Origin: Arthrobacter crusticola | GTDB lineage: Bacteria > Actinomycetota > Actinomycetes > Actinomycetales > Micrococcaceae | Length of the DNA: 64,000 nucleotides | Direction: 5' to 3' | NCBI RefSeq assembly: GCF_004357995.1 | Contig: NZ_SMTK01000001.1 | Location: 744,001-808,000, forward strand | Shown here: in pieces, positions 62,814 through 64,000 of the stretch | Position numbering within the stretch: the stretch's first letter is position 1 | Layout: the number at the start of each line of letters is the position of its first letter | Notes under the pieces: model-generated | Seen by the model: the letters and a program-made list of their open reading frames with translations, nothing else | The model's database searches: none | What the model was told of the DNA's origin: nothing | Made by a program: the position numbers and the translations under genes

Positions 62814-63170
62814 ATGCCTCAATTCGCCATCCTCATCTACACGGACGAATCCCTTCATGCTGTAGAAGCAGCAGCGTCCGAGCTCGCGGAGAACGACCGA
62901 CACGCACGGGACCTTCAAGCCTCGGGCTCCATGTCCCTTGCTTACGCCCTCACCCCACGCGCATCCGCCGTATCAATCCGCCAAGCCGGCACAACAGCCG
63001 GCCCCTTCGTGAATGCCGAGCAGTTCGTGGCTGGATTCTATGTCCTCGAAGCTCCCGACCTTGAGGCCGCAATAGCGATCGCCCGCATGAATCCGGCAGT
63101 CCGCACAAGCACCGGCGGAGTTGAAGTTCGTCCCATTCACAGCGGCGGCATCACAACTTCTACCGCGTGA
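62814..63170 (+). CDS. YCII-related domain protein
   Basis: A 118-residue ferredoxin-like-fold protein. MPQFAILIYTDESLHAVEAA begins strand 1, and GSMSLAYALTPRASAVSIRQ follows. The ETKE-like GPFVNAEQFVAGFYVLEAPD and AAIAIARMNPAVR are the core of the YCII/DGPF family often encoded with ECF sigma factors. The function is unknown. The ATG follows GAAAGG. Confidence 0.88.
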   Translation: MPQFAILIYTDESLHAVEAAASELAENDRHARDLQASGSMSLAYALTPRASAVSIRQAGTTAGPFVNAEQFVAGFYVLEAPDLEAAIAIARMNPAVRTSTGGVEVRPIHSGGITTSTA

Positions 63171-63217
63171 AACCCCACCTCCACCATCCAGTCAACCCCC
63201 TGCGGTGAGCGTCACCA

Positions 63218-63352
63218 TCAGGTGTCCCAGGCCAGGCCTCGTGCCGCAACCACCGGGGCATTAATCGTGTCTTTGGCCAGGCGGGAATGTCCATCCATGA
63301 CAGCCTCCTCGTCGGAAACGACACAGTTCCGCCGTACGACGACAAACCCACA
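63218..63352 (-). pseudogene. 3' fragment of an unidentified gene
   Basis: A minus-strand frame with strong G/C third-position bias reads VVSDEEAVMDGHSRLAKDTI and NAPVVAARGLAWDT to a TGA at 63218. Upstream it has no start codon in context. It looks like the C-terminal end of an enzyme whose front is lost; the family was not recognised. Confidence 0.4.
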
Positions 63353-63474
63353 GGTAATGCGTCCCTGCCCCTACGTCGATGCCCGGTTAGGTCCGCCCTG
63401 TGCCGCTTCAACGCGGAGTCCCGGTAGCTGCCTCGCCGGGGCTGTTCGGCGAGGAGGATGGCCCGTTCAAGAAA

Positions 63475-63562
63475 CTTTCACCAATGTCACGCACCTACGC
63501 CCCCGCTCCCCCATGAAGGAGTGAGCATGCCCCAACCGGGCTCCGCGAGAAAGGAGGCACCC
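63475..63562. repeat. Dispersed repeat, copy 3
   Basis: ATGTCACGCACCTACGCCCC, CGCTCCCCCATGAAGGAG and AAGGAGGCACCC match copy 2 at 37035-37122. The second block (GTGGACATCGTCCGCACC) follows immediately here, whereas about 210 bases intervene in copy 2. Confidence 0.5.
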
Positions 63563-63726
63563 ACCCCAAGTGTGGACATCGTCCGCACCGCACCTCTTCC
63601 CACCAGAGGCCTTCCCCGGCAGCGGCACCCGCGTCCGAGCCGACCCTGCCGCGCGAACACGCTTTCCCACCGCAAGCCGGTGCGGCATTGCGGTGGGCGT
63701 GAGTCGGCATGGCAGAGGGCGTCTCC

Positions 63727-64000
63727 TTAGCCCTCTGTGGCGACCAGGTCGGATGGCGCGGAGAAGGGCTGGTAGGTGATGTAGCCTTCGTCACCGCCTT
63801 GGTAGTAGGTGTCAACATCGGCCACGGCGAGAGGGTGGTCCTCGCGCAGGCGTTCGACGAGGTCGGGATTGGCCAGGAATGCCCGCCCGAAGGAGATCAG
63901 ATCTGCTCCCTTAAGAAGCCAACGCTCGGCATCTTCGCGCGTCGAGGGAGCGGGGCTGCCGGGCTTCGACGGATTGACGATCAGAGTGCCCTCCCATGCC
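63727..64000 (-). CDS. Old-yellow-enzyme family NADH:flavin oxidoreductase (C-terminal part, cut by window edge)
   Basis: The minus strand is open from the window end to a TAA at 63727. It reads ADLISFGRAFLANPDLVERL, preceded by LKG and followed by LAVADVDTYYQGGDEGYITY. The GADLI.FGR.F.ANPDL..RL segment is the FMN-phosphate-binding C-terminal signature of alkene reductases/OYE proteins. The start lies outside the window. It would catalyse NAD(P)H-dependent reduction of activated alkenes. Confidence 0.85.
   Translation of the reverse strand, partial: AWEGTLIVNPSKPGSPAPSTREDAERWLLKGADLISFGRAFLANPDLVERLREDHPLAVADVDTYYQGGDEGYITYQPFSAPSDLVATEG

Noticed and set aside
1..64000. CRISPR arrays, insertion sequences, prophage genes, rRNA operons
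   Set aside because: No regularly spaced repeats, transposase motifs, integrase or rRNA sequence were recognised on reading both strands.

Overview
This is a 64-kb chromosomal window from a high-GC Gram-positive bacterium, most likely an Arthrobacter-like member of the Micrococcaceae. That placement is inferred from strong G/C third-position bias, frequent GTG starts, ATGA/GTGA overlaps, and an actinobacterial gene repertoire (GpgS, GAF-ANTAR regulators, CE1758/CE1759-type LLM/FMN-reductase pair, DUF4118 histidine kinase, many TetR/MarR/HxlR regulators). No rRNA, complete tRNA, CRISPR array, phage module or intact transposase was seen. It reads as an accessory region of small metabolic and regulatory modules, many separated by decayed gene pieces.

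Layout. 0-5.2 kb: end of an SDR gene, a two-domain VOC protein, a DUF1801-like protein, a second SDR, a small membrane protein, a collapsed quinone-oxidoreductase remnant and an acyltransferase-3 membrane protein. 5.2-8.4 kb: a 26-codon small ORF, the ribosome-assembly GTPase RsgA, a convergent enoyl-CoA hydratase and a divergent TetR regulator with two operator-like palindromes. 8.4-12.9 kb: an alcohol dehydrogenase next to a fragment of a related one, a DUF1345 remnant, an EAL phosphodiesterase and a peptidase E. 13.0-18.1 kb: a four-gene minus-strand operon (MDR dehydrogenase, Gfo/Idh/MocA oxidoreductase, GT4 glycosyltransferase, GpgS) diverging from a probable GpgP phosphatase; together these suggest synthesis of glucosylglycerate or a further glycosylated derivative. 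18.1-22.7 kb: ornithine cyclodeaminase with divergent Lrp, a frameshifted RidA gene with divergent HxlR, an EamA transporter and a squalene-cyclase-like protein.

22.7-27.8 kb: a KdpDE-like two-component system followed by a large APC permease (possible K+ transporter), then a pterin-dehydratase/VOC fusion. 27.8-32.8 kb: ACT/racemase wreckage, an LLM monooxygenase-MarR-FMN reductase operon with two operator copies, a 374-bp nearly exact copy of the 3' part of the 56-kb phosphatase gene, and a quinone oxidoreductase. 33-38 kb: mostly orphan small proteins, including a secreted protein, a putative immunity protein, a HAD hydrolase and an internally duplicated membrane protein.

38-48 kb: a lipid-looking block containing TetR with a 27-bp perfect palindrome, a small membrane protein, an acyl desaturase overlapping a protein with two tandem alpha/beta-hydrolase domains, a diacylglycerol-kinase-like protein, an NTF2-like protein, an SGNH hydrolase, MarR, and a second desaturase. 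48-53 kb: three GAF/ANTAR-type genes in tandem (the first decayed), an ECF sigma factor with a coupled membrane partner, and a decayed cousin of the duplicated membrane protein. 53-64 kb: a DUF418 membrane protein, a small membrane protein, a PhoD-like phosphatase, an amidase, EcsC and membrane-protein fragments, a ketopantoate-reductase-like protein, a cysteine-desulfurase-like protein, a YCII protein and the end of an old-yellow-enzyme gene.

The points most worth follow-up are the desaturase / double-hydrolase / lipid-kinase cassette, the GpgS-GpgP-GT4 module, the KdpDE-permease pairing, the 374-bp duplication that makes a chimeric ORF coupled to an oxidoreductase, the dispersed repeat family with three copies, and the large number of gene remnants.
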